Below, one piece after another: positions 60,956 to 64,000 of a stretch of DNA of 64,000 bases; the stretch's first letter is position 1; every line of letters begins with the position of its first letter. Both the position numbers and the translations under genes were made by a program. The notes under the pieces were generated by a model. The model was not told the origin of the DNA and did no database searches. It worked only from the letters and a program-made list of their open reading frames with translations. Location: NCBI GenBank assembly GCA_014529385.2, contig CM043959.1, positions 63,751,753-63,815,752 of the forward strand, written 5' to 3'. Origin of the DNA: Adiantum capillus-veneris. Its lineage: Eukaryota; Streptophyta; Polypodiopsida; Polypodiales; Pteridaceae.

Positions 60956-62297
60956 ACTGGTTGAGACCCATATCCCACTATCTAGTAAAAAGAAAAAAAT
61001 AAAAATAAAAATCTAGCAACATTGTAAATTTTTAGGCCCGACTCAACAATATTCAAAGCATGTCTTTGTATTCACGATGTTTCGACAGTGCGGCCATAGA
61101 CATGATGATACAAAGAGGGCTTAGGAAAGGAAAAAAGCAGCACATTGTGATGGCGAAATCAATTTGCAACATTCAATAAATTAAGAGAATTAAATTAGGT
61201 AATTCCATTAGTTATCGAGATCTCATCGATCCCGGAGCAAGGCTTTTTTGACTAGATTTTCATACAATACTAGGGCCACATCTTCTAATAAAACTATGGT
61301 GGCGGATACAATTCCACATCAAAATTAGATGGCAAGAAAGGTTACCTGGCAATATGGAAAGTCAAATACTGCAAGCATCGAAAATGTTCGGAGAAGGGTC
61401 TTCTGAATTCGAGAAACTCCTACAAGTGCAAGGCATCATGTAGAGCAGACTACCAAACAAGGACCAAAAGATTGGTAAATTTTATGATTATGTGACTTTT
61501 TTTACTTCATATATGAGTGAATATTGCATGAAGCCTCCACAAGGTTTCCAAAGTAAATTTTGGTTGCAAAGACAAGGCATGTTGCTAGAATGGAAAATAG
61601 GGCAAAGAAGTTTGGCACAATCGACTCTTTGTTGGCTAAACATAGCTTTCTCTGTCATGCCTATGCTTGACAAAGGAGGAAAACATGATTGGCCTATCTG
61701 GCTATTTGTTCCAATTCACGAAGCCGAAAAGGGTCTCTCTTTCTTCATCTCGAAGTTTTGGGGTTTGAAGATTTACTAGGACATGTTTCCTAGGCAAAGT
61801 GTTTTTGCACTTGAGCTGACCAATGGTCATCATTCACATTCTGATGCCAAGGGTGGAGATTACAGAAAATTAGCAAGTACACTAAATTTAAGTTTAAAAT
61901 TTTGAACTTAAAATTTAAAATTTAAGTTTAAAATTTTGAACTTAAATCAATCGTGCAGAATTATTTTACCATGCCAACTTGACAAAGAAAAGGTTGCTTT
62001 GATCAAGTAGAGTTTGACATTAGGTGAAGTTTGATAGCTACATTTCCAAGCCTTTCTAGGCGGTGGCTAAAAGGATGGTGCAAAATCCATGGTACAATGT
62101 TCAAACCTATGTCAAACCATGTATGTAAAAGACATGCCTTCATCAATGACGAGTGTGATTTATACTAAAGTACTATATTTTGACGTTGATGAAACCAAAT
62201 GTGGGAATTACTTTATTGTTAAGAAATGATATTAGTTAGTGTTCACTAGAGTGTTACTCTTGACTTGGAAATGGTAGCAAATGAATCCTTCTTCTAT

Positions 62298-62298
<1 letters not shown>
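60956..62298. other. No gene recognised
   Basis: A 95-codon plus frame at 61492-61779 matches nothing I know. At 61885-61945 the near-palindrome TTTAAGTTTAAAATTTTGAA occurs twice in tandem. Confidence 0.4.

Positions 62299-62384
<86 letters not shown>
62299..62384. repeat. (CT)n microsatellite
   Basis: About 85 bases of uninterrupted CT. Confidence 0.95.
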
Positions 62385-62387
<3 letters not shown>

Positions 62388-62569
62388 GAATTTCGCTCGG
62401 TTTTTGTGTTCGTTCGGTAAAATTTGCTCGGTGCTTGGTAAGACTCGTTGCAGAGAAGGACACCAGGGATTTTAATTACGCGATGACGCATTTTGTTAAA
62501 TGTTAATTATTGTTTTTATTATCACTATTTTTTGCATGTTAATAACATATCTAATGTCATGACCTACGA

Positions 62570-62715
62570 AAACCGGTAGAAAACGTAGAACCGGCGGGGC
62601 AACCAACAAACCCCGGCGGGCTTATTATGAAACCCGGCAGGCCCGGCGGGCAAAACAAGAATCCCACCGGCCCCGTCATGTACCCCCTCCATATTTGGCG
62701 GCTCTATATAACCCT
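62570..62715 (+). promoter_or_regulatory. CCGGCGGG-type motif array and TATA box upstream of the hAT gene
   Basis: ACCGG/CCGGC-type motifs recur (AACCGGCGGGGC, CCCCGGCGGGC, ACCCGGCAGGCCCGGCGGGC, CACCGGCCCCG), then CTATATAA at 62703-62710. Subterminal motif arrays beside a promoter are usual at hAT ends; the terminal repeat itself was not identified. Confidence 0.45.
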
Positions 62716-62840
62716 GTAGTAGACATCACATCACATCACCGCTTCCTCTAAATTTAGTCATCCTTTAAAATTTAGAAGAAAAGCTAAAGGTAAAAAAACG
62801 AATAGTCTTTAAAAAAAATTAAAACTTAATGAAACTCTGA

Positions 62841-63590
62841 TCATGGATCATTAGTTCTTTTTTGGACTGAACTGATTCTTGAAAGGAGGTAGAAAGGTGA
62901 ATCTTTGGGTCGGTATCTCTACATTTGGGATGGACTAATCTCATGTTTGGTTCACTGTTATATTTGCTAAATTGATTGCTATATTGATTAGAACTTCTAT
63001 CATAGGTCATTAGTTCTTTTTTGGACTGAACTGATTCTTGAAAAGAGATAGAAAGGTGAATCTTTGGGTCGATATCTCTACTTTTGGGATGGACTGATCA
63101 CATGTTTGATTCACCGTTGTATTTGCTTGCTATTCCGATTAGAACTCCAATCATGGGTCATTAGTTCTTTTTTGGACTGGACTGATTCATGAAAGGAGGT
63201 AGGAAGGTGAATCTTTGGGTCGATATCTCTACTTTTGGGATGGACTGATCACATGTTTGATTCACCGCTGTATTTGCTTGCTATTTCGATTAGAGCTCCT
63301 ATCATGGGTCATTAGTTCTTTTTTGGACTGGACTGATTCATGAAAGGGGTAGGAAGGTGAATCTTTGGGTCGATATCTCTACTTTTGGGATGGACTGATC
63401 ACATATTTGATTCACCATTGTATTTGCTTGCTATTTCGATTAGAGCTCCAATCATGGGTCATTAGTTCTTTTTTGGACTGGACTGATTCATGAAAGGGGT
63501 AGGAAGGTGAATCTTTGGGTCGATATCTCTACTTTTGGGATGGACTGATCACATATTTGATTCACCGTTGTATTTGCTTGCTCATGTTTG
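62841..63590 (+). repeat. Five ~150-bp tandem repeats in the hAT 5' region
   Basis: Units start near 62841, 63000, 63151, 63302 and 63452 with TCAT-GGTCATTAGTTCTTTT and contain GGTGAATCTTTGGGTCG, TATCTCTAC and GATGGACTGATCACAT. The first unit is most diverged and longest (159); the rest step by 150-151. They probably lie in a 5' UTR or its intron. Confidence 0.9.
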
Positions 63591-63737
63591 AGTAGATTGA
63601 GGTTTATTCTCTTCAGGCTTCACTACTACGCTTGTGTGTGATATTGATTATAACACTAATGTTTGGTTTGAATAATACTTGAAAGAAGAGATAGCATACT
63701 GAGCTACGTTTATTGGTATTGCAGGCATCCAATAAGT

Positions 63738-64000
63738 ATGTCTTCCATAGAGAATGTGAGCGGTGATGTTGGTGTCTCAAGACTGGCTTCCTTGAGGAGA
63801 CCTCCTACCTCGGTGCTAGGTCCTGCTTCGCAGGGCACCACTTCGCAGGGCAAGCGAAAGGCAAGTGGAAAAATTCCAGGACCCGAGTGGAATTTTGCCA
63901 CAAATTTAAATAAGTATCAAGATTGGAAATGTAACTTTTGTGGTGAAGAGAAATCTGGAGGAGCACCAAGAATAAGGGATCATTTGCTAGGTGGCAATAC
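63738..64000 (+). CDS. hAT transposase, N-terminal part (cut by window end)
   Basis: ATG at 63738 opens a frame to the window end (87 codons): MSSIENVSGDVG, a Lys/Arg/Ser stretch, then DWKCNFCGEEKSGGAPRIRD and HLLGG. C-x2-C followed by a SGG..R..HL block is the BED-type zinc finger at the start of plant hAT transposases, which binds the element's ends. An acceptor-like TTGGTATTGCAG just upstream (ends 63724) suggests a 5' UTR intron carrying the ~150-bp repeats. No dimerisation or catalytic part is in the window, so integrity is unknown. Confidence 0.7.
   Translation, partial: MSSIENVSGDVGVSRLASLRRPPTSVLGPASQGTTSQGKRKASGKIPGPEWNFATNLNKYQDWKCNFCGEEKSGGAPRIRDHLLGGN

Overview
The window looks like nuclear DNA of a land plant with a large, repeat-rich genome. 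The evidence is a spliced plant-type OPR gene, a CACTA (En/Spm) transposon with the plant two-gene layout, several Ty3/gypsy elements (one with a chromodomain), a hAT transposase start, SINE- and MITE-like repeats and long (CT)n, (CA)n and (G)n tracts. Nothing fixes the species. A fern, lycophyte or gymnosperm-type genome would fit, but that is inference. There is no prokaryotic gene organisation, CRISPR array or rRNA.

Layout: 1-2172 is the 5' end of a minus-strand gypsy element (154-bp LTR, PBS, decayed gag). 4277-6773 (minus) is the one clear host gene, a six-exon 12-oxophytodienoate reductase (OPR)/old-yellow-enzyme-like gene of about 452 codons; it appears intact if exon 5 ends at a GC donor. 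7-17 kb is gene-poor: SINE-like and MITE-like elements, a foldback, a 42-bp minisatellite and microsatellites. 18208-26276 is a complete CACTA element with 12-bp inverted ends and a GAA target duplication. It carries a decayed TNPD-like transposase, an apparently intact second transposase gene and a captured fragment of a HIPP-type metal-binding protein gene. It sits inside a much older LTR element (about 18-33.3 kb) that has gag-like and protease-like remains but no reverse transcriptase.

36-41.5 kb is a gypsy integrase split by a multimeric insert of three LTR copies. 42.7-46.3 kb is a decayed plus-strand gypsy gag-pol. 46.3-48.7 kb holds unidentified degenerate coding sequence with repeated palindromes. 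49-51 kb holds a second LTR copy, a promoter-like GC-rich block and a run of six hairpins that share a loop but have different, self-complementary stems. 51-54.8 kb is a minus-strand gypsy element with LTR, PBS, gag, protease and a truncated RT. 54.8-56.2 kb joins a minus-strand integrase fragment to a plus-strand integrase C-terminus, chromodomain and LTR. 58.8-59.3 kb is a broken HMG-CoA reductase copy. The window ends in the start of a hAT transposase gene (ATG 63738) preceded by five ~150-bp tandem repeats and a TATA box.

Functionally, only the OPR gene and possibly the second CACTA gene and the hAT gene look able to make protein. Most of the rest is transposon debris in layers: old LTR elements interrupted by younger insertions, then decayed largely by stops that fit C-to-T changes. 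The least explained signals are the hairpin array at 50.3-50.7 kb, the five evenly spaced palindromes at 26.8-28.0 kb and a recurring Tyr-Asp-Gly-Tyr motif in the gag-like region at 28.5-30.4 kb.
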